In this document: positions 1 through 8,543 of the stretch, one piece after another
Layout of the letters: every line of letters begins with the position of its first letter
How positions within the stretch are numbered: position 1 is the first letter of the stretch
Origin: Deltaproteobacteria bacterium
Lineage (GTDB): Bacteria > Bdellovibrionota > JACOXK01
Direction: 5' to 3'
Length of the DNA stretch: 64,000 nt
NCBI GenBank assembly: GCA_016186995.1
Contig: JACPKQ010000003.1
Location: 14,160-78,159 of the forward strand
Position numbers and translations under genes: made by a program
Notes under the pieces: generated by a model
Databases searched by the model: none
The model's input: the letters and a program-made list of their open reading frames with translations, nothing else
Told to the model about the DNA's origin: nothing

Positions 1-585
1 TCAATTCAAAAACAAGCACTGAATCGAATGCTTTTTCCTGTAGGGCATCTTGAAAAAGGTGAAGTGAGGAAAATAGCAGAAGAGCAGGGGTTTGTTACGG
101 CCCATAAGCCTGAATCTCAAGAGATTTGTTTTGTAACTAACGACGATTATAAATCTTTTTTAAAACCTTATATTGAAGCACAAGTTGGGAAAATTAAAGA
201 CGAAGCTGGAAATATTGTTGGGGAACATCAAGGTTACATGAATTATACAAAAGGGCAGAGAAGGGGGTTGGGGATAGCTCATTCCGAACCACTTTATGTA
301 AAAGAAATTGATTCAAAAAATAATGAAGTCAGGGTCTCTCAGAGAGGATCTCTTTTTGAGAAGGGTTTTGTTTGTGAAAAAATGAATTGGTTTACAAGCC
401 ATCACAATAGAATATTAGAAGTTAAAACAAGGTATCGGCAAAAAACAGTTCCCGTTCATATTGTGGAAGAAAAAGAAGGTTTTTTACATGTTAAGCTTCA
501 AAAACCTTTATTTGCTATTTCTCCTGGACAGGCAGCTGTGTTTTATGAAGGGGATCGTCTTATTGGCGGCGGATGGATCCATTAG
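1..585 (+). CDS. mnmA: tRNA-specific 2-thiouridylase MnmA, C-terminal part
   Basis: The reading frame is open from base 1, so the gene starts outside the window and only its last ~194 codons are present. MnmA is known to thiolate U34 of tRNA-Lys, -Glu and -Gln in the cytoplasm. Visible family features are the block LFPVGHLEKGEVRKIAEEQG, the segment ESQEICFV that carries the persulfide-forming cysteine, GYMNYTKGQRRGLG, and a C-terminal beta-barrel that ends GQAAVFYEGDRLIGGGWI. The upstream P-loop half lies outside the window. The end overlaps one possible start (573) of the following rnc gene, which suggests a shared transcript with rnc and der. Confidence 0.93.
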   Translation, partial: SIQKQALNRMLFPVGHLEKGEVRKIAEEQGFVTAHKPESQEICFVTNDDYKSFLKPYIEAQVGKIKDEAGNIVGEHQGYMNYTKGQRRGLGIAHSEPLYVKEIDSKNNEVRVSQRGSLFEKGFVCEKMNWFTSHHNRILEVKTRYRQKTVPVHIVEEKEGFLHVKLQKPLFAISPGQAAVFYEGDRLIGGGWIH

Positions 586-632
586 GGCTGTGTTTGAGTA
601 ATTTCAAAAAATATGTTAAAAAACAGGCGATT

Positions 633-1334
633 ATGCCTCTTTCTAAAACCGATACATTAAATGAACTACAAGCACAAATAGGGTATTTTTTTAAGGATCT
701 CGAGCTTCTTAAAAAGTCTCTTACCCATGGTTCTTATTATCACGAGAATAAAGATCACTCTTCCCATAACGAAAGGTTTGAGTTTTTAGGAGATGCTATT
801 TTGGGTTTTGTGATTTCTGAAATTTTAATGGATGCTTTTCCATTGAAAAGAGAAGGGGATTTATCTCAAATGAGAGCCGCTATTGTGAACCAAAAAACAC
901 TAGCAGAGATGGCATCTCAACTCAACTTAGGTGAGTATCTTTATTTAGGAAGAAGTGAAGAAAAAACAAATGGTAGAGAGAAGCCCTCTATTTTGGCTTC
1001 TGCTGTTGAGGCTCTTATAACAGCTATTTATAAAGATGGTGGATTTGAAGAAGTAAAGCTGTGTATCCAAAACTTGTTTTTAAATATTGTTAAAAAAATT
1101 GAGACAGAGTATGAAGTTATGGACTCTAAATCAAAGCTTCAACAACTTTTACAAGGACGTTTTAGAATGGTTCCTTCCTATCACATTGTATCTCAAGAGG
1201 GGCCTGATCATCAAAAAACTTTTGAAGTGAAGCTTACGTTCCAAGGCAAAGAGTTAGCAAGAGGTAAAGGTAAAAATAAAAAAGAAGCAGAGTGCCAGGC
1301 AGCACGCCTTGCACTTGAGAGTATAGAAATATGA
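633..1334 (+). CDS. rnc: Ribonuclease III
   Basis: RNase III cleaves double-stranded RNA during rRNA and mRNA processing. The signature ERFEFLGDAILGFVI sits near the N terminus with the acidic catalytic residues. A second acidic cluster follows (SAVEALITAIYKDGGFE), and the C-terminal third is a dsRNA-binding domain (DSKSKLQQLLQ to KNKKEAECQAARLAL). I chose ATG 633, giving 233 aa and an N terminus (MPLSKTDTLNELQ) of usual length. ATG 573 would add 20 residues and overlap mnmA by 13 bases. The stop overlaps the der start as ATGA, so the two genes are probably translationally coupled. Confidence 0.95.
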   Translation: MPLSKTDTLNELQAQIGYFFKDLELLKKSLTHGSYYHENKDHSSHNERFEFLGDAILGFVISEILMDAFPLKREGDLSQMRAAIVNQKTLAEMASQLNLGEYLYLGRSEEKTNGREKPSILASAVEALITAIYKDGGFEEVKLCIQNLFLNIVKKIETEYEVMDSKSKLQQLLQGRFRMVPSYHIVSQEGPDHQKTFEVKLTFQGKELARGKGKNKKEAECQAARLALESIEI

Positions 1335-2665
1335 TTTACCCAAAGGTGGCTATTATCGGAAGACCTAATGTCGGCAAGTCCACCTTATTCAATCGTATGG
1401 TTAAGGGAAGAAATGCTATTGTTGGAGCTGAGGCAGGCATTACCCGAGACCGCCATGATGCTTTTGTTTTTTGGAAGACAAAAAAATTTCAGATCATGGA
1501 TACTGGTGGTATTGAGCCTACTGCGTCTCTAGATCTTGATCTTCTCATGCAAAAGCAAGTAGAACTTGCTTTAAACGAAGCAGAGCTTGTTTTATTTTTG
1601 CTTGATGGAAAGTTTGGAGTTCATCCTACAGATAAAATAATTGCTCAGAGTTTAAGAAGAAAAAAGAAAAAAGTTTTGTGGGTTATCAATAAAGTAGATG
1701 TACCCAGGCTCGAACCAGATCTTTACGAGTTTTATGAGTTGGGAACCGATGCTTTTTATTATATTTCTGCAGAGCATGCTTTGGGTATTGAACAGCTTTT
1801 AGATGATATTGTAGAGGGACTTCCAGAAAGTAAGGAAGAGGAAAAGATAGAAGAAGAAGTGAAAATTGCACTTGTTGGGCGGCCTAATGTGGGTAAATCA
1901 ACTCTTGTAAATAAGCTTTTGGGGCAAGAAAGATGTTTGGTAAGCCCGGAAGCGCTTACAACACGAGATGCTATTGATACTTATCTTGTACGAGACCATG
2001 TTCTTTTTACGCTTATTGACACAGCAGGTATTCGAAAAAGAAATAAAGTAAATACAGATTTAGAGTTTTATGCAACCACTCGAAGTGAAAAAGCGATCAA
2101 GAGAGCAGATGTTGCATTTCTTTTGATTGATGCAGAAGATGGTATTGTTGAACAAGATTTAAAAATTGCGAACTCTGCCATTGAAGCAGGAACTTCACTT
2201 ATGATTCTTGTGAATAAATGGGATCTTATCCACAAAGATACAAAAACCGCTCAAGAGTTTGAAAAGGACTTTCGATATAAGTATCCACAATTTCATTGGG
2301 TGCCTCTTATTTTTCTTTCTGCTTTAACAGGGCAACGTGTTCATAAACTTTTAGACATGTCCCTTGGAATTCTAGAAGAAAGAAGGAAGCGTCTTACAGG
2401 AGATGTACTTAAATTATTTTTAGAGAGAAAACTGGAAGAACTTTCTCCACCTTTTTATCGTGGGAAAAAACCTCGTATTTCAAAACTTTCTCAAATGGAT
2501 GTTTCTCCGCCTTTATTTTATTTTAAAACAAATCCAATCAATAGTATTAAGGATTCTTATAAGCAGTATCTCCAAAATGCGCTTCGTGATGAGTTTGGAT
2601 TTCGGGCTACGCCTTTAAAATGTGTTTTTCGAAAAACTATTCATCACCGTCCCTATCATTCTTAA
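1331..2665 (+). CDS. der: Ribosome-assembly GTPase Der (EngA)
   Basis: Der carries two tandem GTPase domains and takes part in 50S ribosome maturation. Both G1 motifs are visible (GRPNVGKSTLFN near residue 10 and GRPNVGKSTLVN near residue 180), with G3 motifs DTGG and DTAGIRKR and G4 motifs NKVD and NKWD. A C-terminal KH-like domain follows (PPFYRGKKPRISKLSQ). The length of 444 aa is normal. It overlaps the end of rnc by four bases. The first G-domain has a long charged linker (SKEEEKIEEEV) before the second G-domain. A repeat-rich spacer follows with no obvious terminator. Confidence 0.97.
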   Translation: MIYPKVAIIGRPNVGKSTLFNRMVKGRNAIVGAEAGITRDRHDAFVFWKTKKFQIMDTGGIEPTASLDLDLLMQKQVELALNEAELVLFLLDGKFGVHPTDKIIAQSLRRKKKKVLWVINKVDVPRLEPDLYEFYELGTDAFYYISAEHALGIEQLLDDIVEGLPESKEEEKIEEEVKIALVGRPNVGKSTLVNKLLGQERCLVSPEALTTRDAIDTYLVRDHVLFTLIDTAGIRKRNKVNTDLEFYATTRSEKAIKRADVAFLLIDAEDGIVEQDLKIANSAIEAGTSLMILVNKWDLIHKDTKTAQEFEKDFRYKYPQFHWVPLIFLSALTGQRVHKLLDMSLGILEERRKRLTGDVLKLFLERKLEELSPPFYRGKKPRISKLSQMDVSPPLFYFKTNPINSIKDSYKQYLQNALRDEFGFRATPLKCVFRKTIHHRPYHS

Positions 2666-2670
2666 CCATT

Positions 2671-2815
2671 TTCCCTGTCACGCCTCAAGTGCTTTCCCTG
2701 TCACCCTGAACAGCCCTTCTGTCACCCTGAACAGCCCTTCTGTCACCCTGAGTGTAACGAAGGGTATAATCATGAAGTATATTCTTCGCGTTGCTCAGAA
2801 TGACAGCATTCGAGT
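2671..2815. repeat. 21-bp tandem repeat plus inverted 'GTCACCCTGA' repeat
   Basis: The unit GTCACCCTGAACAGCCCTTC(T) occurs twice in tandem (2700-2720 and 2721-2741). A partial third copy at 2742 continues as GTCACCCTGAGTGTAACGAAG. Earlier degenerate copies (CCTGTCACGCCTC, CCTGTCACCCTG) precede it. An opposing arm, GTTGCTCAGAATGACAG, lies near 2789-2806, so the last unit can form a long imperfect hairpin. Short open frames here only translate the repeat (VTLNSPSVTLNSPS) and are not genes. Confidence 0.75.
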
Positions 2816-2823
2816 CTATGTCA

Positions 2824-2981
2824 AAAAATGGTTGCCATCTGGAGCGTAAGTCAAGCGCAGCCAATGTTTTCAAATATTCAGAATTTCGGATCCCGGACAG
2901 TGCTTGAGCACTTACGGGATAATGAAGAATCCGGTATGACAAGTGTAGCGAGCCATGAAGCGGAAGATAGTAACCATTTTT
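2824..2981. repeat. ~157-bp palindromic element, copy 1
   Basis: The outer arms at 2824-2840 and 2965-2981 are inverted repeats (15 of 17 positions). Inside is the core hairpin ATCCCG-GAC-AGTGCT-TG-AGCACT-TA-CGGGAT. A homologous element lies at 19054-19210, with near-identical core, the same spacing and the same AGCGAGCCATGAAGC block. The outer arms differ between the copies yet each stays self-complementary. The element is non-coding and fills the der to transporter gap. Confidence 0.7.
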
Positions 2982-3102
2982 AAGAACTGACAACAGAAAA
3001 TGCTGGGATGGCAGAGTACTTTTTGGATGCAACTAAGATTTTGACTTGCATCTCTGTGTTAAATTTGTAGAATGAAATCTTTTCTAGATTTTGGAGGCCT
3101 AT

Positions 3103-4581
3103 ATGTCTTTACGAGAACGTTGGGGAAGTCGATCTGCTTTTGTGATGGCAGCTATTGGAAGTGCTGTCGGATTAGGGAACGTATGGAGATATCCTTATGT
3201 TGTGTACAAAAGCGGGGGTGGGGCTTTTCTCATTCCTTTTCTTGTTGCCCTTTTAACGGCCGGAATCCCTCTTATGATTCTCGAATATTGGCTGGGTCAA
3301 AGAGCACAAGCAGGGGCTCCACAGTCACTTAAAAAAACACACAAAAATTTTGAATGGGTGGGCTGGTGGGCTCTGATGGCTGCACTCATTCTTACTTTTT
3401 ATTATGCGGTTGTAATGAGTTGGTGTTTTAATTATTTGTATTATGCATGGAGTCTTCCTGAATGGTCCCCCAATGCTAAAGATTTCTTTTTTGCAAAAGT
3501 TTTACAAGTGTCTTCAGGGCCCTTTGATTTTGGCGAGTTTCCTTATGTGGCTTGGCCTGTTGTTATGGGTTTAGCCATTTCTTGGATTTCTGTTTATTTA
3601 ATTATTTGTAAAGGGGTGGCACGAGTCGGAAAAGTTGTTTTGATTACTGTACCTCTGCCTGTGATACTTTTATTAATACTTGTCATCCGTGGTATGACAT
3701 TGGATGGATCGGGGGAAGGGCTTAAGTTTTTTTTAGAACCTAATTTTGCTGCACTGAAGGATCCAACAATTTGGCTTTCTGCTTATGGGCAGGTTTTCTT
3801 TTCTTTAAGTCTTGGCTTTGGAACTTTAATTGCTTATGCAAGCTATACACCTAAAAATTCAGATATTACAAATAATGCTTTTATTGTTTCTTTAGCAGAT
3901 TGCGGCATTAGTTACATGGCGGGTTTTGCTATTTTTAGTACACTTGGATATCTTGCTTTTTCTCAAGGCCTTCCTGTTCAAGATGTTGTTTCTAAAGGCC
4001 CTGGACTTGCTTTTATTGTTTACCCAACAGCTCTCAGTCTTATGCCTTTGGGTGCTATTTTGGCTGTTCTTTTTTTCATTATGCTTTTGACCCTAGGAAT
4101 TGATTCACTTTTTTCAATGGTTGAGGGTGTTATTGCAGGGGTACACGATAAATGGGGTTTTTCTAAAGGAAAGCTTGTGGGGCTTTATTGTATTTTTGCA
4201 TTTATGATGGGGTTACTTTTCGCATCCAAGGCGGGGCTTTATTGGTTAGATATTATTGATCATTTTGTGACTGAATACACACTTCTTCTTGTAGGACTCT
4301 TTCAGTGTGTTGCTGTTGGATGGTTTTCCAATATTAGCCAAGCAAGACAAGAAATTAACAAACAAAGTGATTTTTCGTTAGGAATCTGGTGGGAGCTTTG
4401 CATTAAATATATAGCTCCAGTGATATTGGTAGCTATTTTAGGATCGAGTCTTTATCAAGAACTTCAAAAACCTTATGAAGGTTATCCTTCTCAAGCTTTA
4501 GCCATTGGAGTGGCTATGACAGCATCGGCTTTTTTAGCCGGCTGGCTGTTTGCTTCACTCAAAGGAAGACATCATGAATGA
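3103..4581 (+). CDS. Sodium-dependent amino-acid transporter, NSS/SNF family
   Basis: This is an inner-membrane Na+-coupled symporter of the neurotransmitter:sodium symporter family. The N terminus has the family signature WGSRSAFVMAAIGSAVGLGNVWRYPY split over TM1, followed by a GGGAFLIPF block, and about a dozen hydrophobic segments follow. I chose ATG 3103 because GGAGG at 3093-3097 is a Shine-Dalgarno at correct spacing. The upstream TTG at 3091 lies inside that signal. The 3' end overlaps a tiny membrane-protein gene by eight bases, as in methionine/alanine transporters of the MetP-MetS type. The substrate cannot be read directly, and methionine or small neutral amino acids are the inference from context. 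Confidence 0.92.
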   Translation: MSLRERWGSRSAFVMAAIGSAVGLGNVWRYPYVVYKSGGGAFLIPFLVALLTAGIPLMILEYWLGQRAQAGAPQSLKKTHKNFEWVGWWALMAALILTFYYAVVMSWCFNYLYYAWSLPEWSPNAKDFFFAKVLQVSSGPFDFGEFPYVAWPVVMGLAISWISVYLIICKGVARVGKVVLITVPLPVILLLILVIRGMTLDGSGEGLKFFLEPNFAALKDPTIWLSAYGQVFFSLSLGFGTLIAYASYTPKNSDITNNAFIVSLADCGISYMAGFAIFSTLGYLAFSQGLPVQDVVSKGPGLAFIVYPTALSLMPLGAILAVLFFIMLLTLGIDSLFSMVEGVIAGVHDKWGFSKGKLVGLYCIFAFMMGLLFASKAGLYWLDIIDHFVTEYTLLLVGLFQCVAVGWFSNISQARQEINKQSDFSLGIWWELCIKYIAPVILVAILGSSLYQELQKPYEGYPSQALAIGVAMTASAFLAGWLFASLKGRHHE

Positions 4582-4681
4582 TTTATCGTTACTAGCATGG
4601 GCAATTATGGGTGTTAACTGTCTTATTTTTTATGGTGGTCTTGCTTATTGTTTGACTGTTGCCATGAAAAAGAAGAAGTAG
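4574..4681 (+). CDS. MetS-like small subunit of NSS transporter
   Basis: This 35-residue frame starts MNDLSLLAWAIMG, has one hydrophobic span that includes the GGLAYCL motif, and ends in a basic MKKKK tail. It overlaps the NSS transporter stop by eight bases and ends six bases before ychF. Small single-span proteins of this shape are known partners of MetP-type NSS transporters (methionine/alanine import small subunit). Size, topology and position agree, although the sequence itself is too short for certainty. Confidence 0.75.
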   Translation: MNDLSLLAWAIMGVNCLIFYGGLAYCLTVAMKKKK

Positions 4682-4687
4682 ATCACT

Positions 4688-5785
4688 ATGGGATTATCCT
4701 GTGGCATTGTAGGCTTACCCAACGTTGGTAAATCGACCATTTTTAATGCGCTGACTCAAAGTACAAATGCGCCCATGGCGAATTACCCTTTTTGTACCAT
4801 TGACCCTAATGTAGGGATTGTTTCCATTCCCGATCCGAGGCTTCAAAAAATTGCTGCTATTTTTAAACCAGAAAAGGTGACCCCTAATATCCTTGAGGTT
4901 GTCGATATTGCTGGGCTCATTAAGGGTGCTAGCTCTGGGGAGGGTTTGGGAAATAAATTCTTAAGTCATATCAGGGAGGTACAAGCTATACTTCATGTTA
5001 TACGTTGCTTTGAAGACCCTAACGTTATTCATGTGAGTGGCTCTGTGGATCCTTTGCGAGATATTGAGGTTATTAATACTGAATTAGCTTTGGCAGACCT
5101 TGAAACAGTTTCAAAGCGTTTGCAAAATGTAGAAAAAAAGGCAAAAAGCCAAGATAAAAAAATGATCAAAGAGCTTGAAGCCATAAAAAAAATTAAAGAA
5201 ATTTTAGAAAAGGGCGAGCTTGTTCGAAAAGCACATCTTTCAGAAGATGAAAAAGTGATTGCTCAAGAACTTTGTCTTTTAACTTCAAAACCTGTTCTTT
5301 ATGTAGCTAATGTTTCTGAAGAATTTCTTAATAAAGATTCTGAAGATTTTCTTATACTTAAAGAATATGCAGAAAAAGATCAGGCGGAGGTTTTGAAGAT
5401 TAGCGGCAAAGTAGAGGCAGAACTTGCGAGTTTAACTCCAGAAGAACAAAATGAGTTTTTAAAAGATTTAGGAATTGAAGAGCCAGGATTGCACGTTCTT
5501 ATTAGAAAGGCATTTAAACTTCTCAATTTAAGAACTTTTTTTACTGCTGGCCCTGAAGAGGTAAGGGCTTGGACAGTTCGAGGAGGTTTTAAAGCCCCTC
5601 AAGCAGCAGGTGTGATCCACTCTGATTTTGAAAGAGGGTTTATTCGAGCTGAGGTTTATCATTACAATGATCTTCTTGCCCAAGGTTCTGAGGCTCAAGT
5701 CAAAAATAAAGGATTACTTCGTCTTGAAGGAAAAGAGTATGAAGTTCAGGATGGGGATATGATGTACTTTCGCTTTGCTACTTAA
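4688..5785 (+). CDS. ychF: Ribosome-associated ATPase YchF
   Basis: YchF is an OBG-family P-loop protein that prefers ATP and binds the ribosome. The P-loop is GLPNVGKSTIFNALT. Other visible motifs are NYPFCTIDPNVG, the G3 region DIAGLIKGASSGEGLGN and the NxxE-type element NVSEE. A C-terminal TGS domain runs from LNLRTFFTAGPEEVRAWTV to the end (DGDMMYFRFAT). The length of 365 aa is standard. It starts six bases after the small transporter subunit, so it may be read through from that operon. Confidence 0.96.
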   Translation: MGLSCGIVGLPNVGKSTIFNALTQSTNAPMANYPFCTIDPNVGIVSIPDPRLQKIAAIFKPEKVTPNILEVVDIAGLIKGASSGEGLGNKFLSHIREVQAILHVIRCFEDPNVIHVSGSVDPLRDIEVINTELALADLETVSKRLQNVEKKAKSQDKKMIKELEAIKKIKEILEKGELVRKAHLSEDEKVIAQELCLLTSKPVLYVANVSEEFLNKDSEDFLILKEYAEKDQAEVLKISGKVEAELASLTPEEQNEFLKDLGIEEPGLHVLIRKAFKLLNLRTFFTAGPEEVRAWTVRGGFKAPQAAGVIHSDFERGFIRAEVYHYNDLLAQGSEAQVKNKGLLRLEGKEYEVQDGDMMYFRFAT

Positions 5786-5923
5786 TACACTGTAATTTTT
5801 ATAATATTAAACGTTGTTCTTTTCAAAGTATTCTCAATTCTCAAGTAATAAGTTCTTTAAATAAATATAAAATTATTTTTTGAATGTGATGGTATGTATT
5901 TTGCTTAAGTAAGAAACGATTTT

Positions 5924-7234
5924 ATGAAGCGGTTTATCTTTCTTATTTTTGCAATTACTCTTTCACTTCAGTTAACAGCTTGCCATGATTATGTGAATAC
6001 AGATTATCTTGATTCAGATTTTAATACTTATCTCTCAAATTTGAAAAGCGAGTGGATTCAGGGAAAATATTTTGATTCAAAAGAGAGGTATGTGAGTGGA
6101 GCCTTGTTAAAACTTCATATTCAAAAAATAAAAAAAACTATTAATCATTTTCCAAATCTTGAAGGAAGAATAACTGCCAATCCACAGGAAACGGTTTTAT
6201 GGATTCAAAAAAATAATCAGAAAATAATAGAATGGCATCATGAAATTGCAGAAAGTGCCAAAGATGTTCGAAGTCTTATTTATGATATTTCTGAAAATGC
6301 TTATGAAAATAAGGGAAGTGAAAAAGGTGCTCGAGATTCAGTGCTTGTTTACTTTGGATTACACTATTATCGAGAGCTTCAGCAGAGTTTGGTTGAAATA
6401 GCTCTTCCAGTACTGCTTGTGTTAGGATCTGAAACTTTTCAGGGAGTTGAAAAAATTGAGCAATTTAAAAAGCTACTCTTGAACCGTTACTTTGAACAAG
6501 TGGGGCTTTCTTTTGTGATTCATGAAGATTTATTTAAAGTGGCACAAGAATTGAAGCTTTATCTTGAGAATTCTTTGATTCCTACTGATTTAAATGAAAT
6601 TCTCTCAAATACATATAAAAAATTTGTTTATTCTAAAAAAGAGGATTCAGAAAGTTTATCTCAAACATTTTCACAGCTTTCAGAGAAAGACTTGATAGAA
6701 GTGAATCATACTATTCAAAAGTTCAAACAAGAATTTAGTAAGATAAGTCTTCTTTATCAGCCACAATCTGATCAAGCAGCTCTCCTAGAATTTTTTGGGA
6801 TATTAGGTGGTATAGGCGTTCTTTCTTTATCTCAGTTGAATCGGCGTACTTTTTTAGACTCGTTAGTTGTTTTAGGAAATTTGACTTGGGGGCTCGTCAA
6901 CACTCTTGCAGGGGCTGGTATTATTTTAGCAACTGCTATAGCATCACCTTTTACAGATCGGATTGATTTTCCTACATTTCAATTAGCAAAAAATGGAAAA
7001 CAAATTTATGTTGATGTGAGTGGAATGTATCTATTATCAGGAAAAATGAGTTTAGGGCTGTGGGAGTTAAGTAATGGGTATGGATGGTCTGCTGTGTCCG
7101 AGCATGAAGGCGGTCACGCTACACAATCAGCTGTTTTAGGCCCTTTATACATTCCCGTAGTTTTGGTTTCTTATGCCAGCGTTCAATCTCAGGGTGGTTT
7201 TGTTGAGGATTGGGCCGATATCTGGGCTTATTGA
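5924..7234 (+). CDS. Putative lipoprotein with HExxH motif
   Basis: The product was not recognised as a named family. It starts with a lipoprotein signal (MKRFIFLIFAITLSLQLTAC) whose lipobox is LTAC, so it is probably anchored to a membrane by Cys20. The middle is alpha-helical and charged. A hydrophobic stretch around residues 285-345 (GILGGIGVLSLSQL to ILATAIASPF) may be membrane-associated. Near the C terminus, EHEGGHATQSAVLGPLYIP at residues 393-411 contains an HExxH zinc-binding motif (H394, E395, H398), followed by the tail DWADIWAY. This suggests a zincin-like hydrolase, but no third ligand was identified. It stands alone between ychF and a convergent helicase gene. Confidence 0.75.
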   Translation: MKRFIFLIFAITLSLQLTACHDYVNTDYLDSDFNTYLSNLKSEWIQGKYFDSKERYVSGALLKLHIQKIKKTINHFPNLEGRITANPQETVLWIQKNNQKIIEWHHEIAESAKDVRSLIYDISENAYENKGSEKGARDSVLVYFGLHYYRELQQSLVEIALPVLLVLGSETFQGVEKIEQFKKLLLNRYFEQVGLSFVIHEDLFKVAQELKLYLENSLIPTDLNEILSNTYKKFVYSKKEDSESLSQTFSQLSEKDLIEVNHTIQKFKQEFSKISLLYQPQSDQAALLEFFGILGGIGVLSLSQLNRRTFLDSLVVLGNLTWGLVNTLAGAGIILATAIASPFTDRIDFPTFQLAKNGKQIYVDVSGMYLLSGKMSLGLWELSNGYGWSAVSEHEGGHATQSAVLGPLYIPVVLVSYASVQSQGGFVEDWADIWAY

Positions 7235-7310
7235 ACACAATCTATTTTAATACCGTATTGACATACGTCATTCTATATTTTTTACGGTTTGGGCTCAAGT
7301 TAATGTCTGA

Positions 7311-8483
7311 TTAATGGCGTTTATGTCGTCTCGATCTTCTTCGTTGGAAGCCTTGTCTAAAAGAATCAGATCTTTGTGGTTGTGGGAGAGTTGGGCCTTT
7401 AATTTTGTAGAGATCAGATATTTTTTTCCAAATATCATAATCTTCTGGAACAAGAAGGCTTAAGGCTTCTCCGTGAGCTCCTGCACGAGCTGTTCTTCCA
7501 ATACGATGAACATAATCTTCAGGAACTGCGGGAAGGTCATAATTGATGACATGTCTAATGTGATCAATATCGAGTCCACGAGCTGCAAGATCTGTTGCTA
7601 CAAGAATGCGATTTTTATTGTTTCGAAACTGTTCCATGGCTAGGTTGCGCTGTCCTTGGCTTAAACCCCCATGAATTCTTCCAACGGTATGTTTTTTGTC
7701 TTTCAAGAGTCGTGACAAACGATCGGTTCGGCGTTTAGTTCTTGTAAAAATGAGAATAGAGCCCTCTCTGGTACTGAGTTCATTGAGAAGGGTTTTATTT
7801 TTATCACTCTCGGTTGTTTGAATAGCAGATTGTCTGACTTCCATGACAGGTTTGTGAGCTTCCCCAACAGATACATGTACTGGATTTTTTAAATATTTTT
7901 GTGCTAAAGCTTCAATATGTTGTGGGAATGTGGCGGAGAACAGAAGTGTTTGTCTTAGTTGTGGAAGATATTTAAAAATTTCTCTTAATTGAGGTTCAAA
8001 CCCCATATCAAGCATTCTATCAGCTTCGTCTAACACCACTATTTTAGTTGTAGTGACTTTTAGATTTTTTTTGTTGAGGTGGTCTATAATTCTACCAGGT
8101 GTTCCAACAATGATAGAGGGTTTTCTAGAAAGAGATTGGATTTGTTTATACATTGAAGCTCCACCTACGATAAGGCTCAAAGAAAGCCTGGGGAATGGAG
8201 CTGTCATTTGTTTTAAAACATCTGCAATTTGGAAGGCTAGTTCACGTGTGGGGGCTAAAACAAGAGCTGACCCACCTGGTTCATTTCGGAGAAGATGAGA
8301 AATGAGTGGAACACAAAAAGCTACCGTTTTCCCCGTTCCTGTCTGAGCACACCCCAAGAGATCTCGTCCTTCAAGCAGTATAGGAATAGCTTTTGCTTGA
8401 ATGGGTGTGGGGATAGAAAAACCCATCGACCCCAATACGTTATGAAGTTTTACAGGTAGATCTATTTCTTTAAAGTTATTCAT
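7311..8483 (-). CDS. DEAD-box ATP-dependent RNA helicase (RhlE-like)
   Basis: The two RecA domains carry the full motif set: Q motif region FSIPTPIQ, motif I AQTGTGKT, Ia PTRELA, Ib TPGR, II DEAD, III SAT, V ATDLAARGLDID and VI HRIGRTARAG. The protein ends in a short basic tail (QRRRSRRHKRH) typical of RhlE-type helicases that bind RNA or ribosomes. At 390 aa it is a compact member. It lies downstream of two deoxynucleoside kinase genes on the same strand, 60 bases away, and may be cotranscribed with them. Confidence 0.94.
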   Translation of the reverse strand: MNNFKEIDLPVKLHNVLGSMGFSIPTPIQAKAIPILLEGRDLLGCAQTGTGKTVAFCVPLISHLLRNEPGGSALVLAPTRELAFQIADVLKQMTAPFPRLSLSLIVGGASMYKQIQSLSRKPSIIVGTPGRIIDHLNKKNLKVTTTKIVVLDEADRMLDMGFEPQLREIFKYLPQLRQTLLFSATFPQHIEALAQKYLKNPVHVSVGEAHKPVMEVRQSAIQTTESDKNKTLLNELSTREGSILIFTRTKRRTDRLSRLLKDKKHTVGRIHGGLSQGQRNLAMEQFRNNKNRILVATDLAARGLDIDHIRHVINYDLPAVPEDYVHRIGRTARAGAHGEALSLLVPEDYDIWKKISDLYKIKGPTLPQPQRSDSFRQGFQRRRSRRHKRH

Positions 8484-8543
8484 AATACTTCACTATTTTC
8501 ATTAGAGAAGGAGGAGGAAATTACTTGTATAACACAGTTATAC

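Noticed and set aside
2622-3032. Frames on both strands in the der-transporter spacer
   Set aside because: They only translate the 21-bp repeats and the palindromic element, with repeated SVTLN or AVQGDRR peptides.
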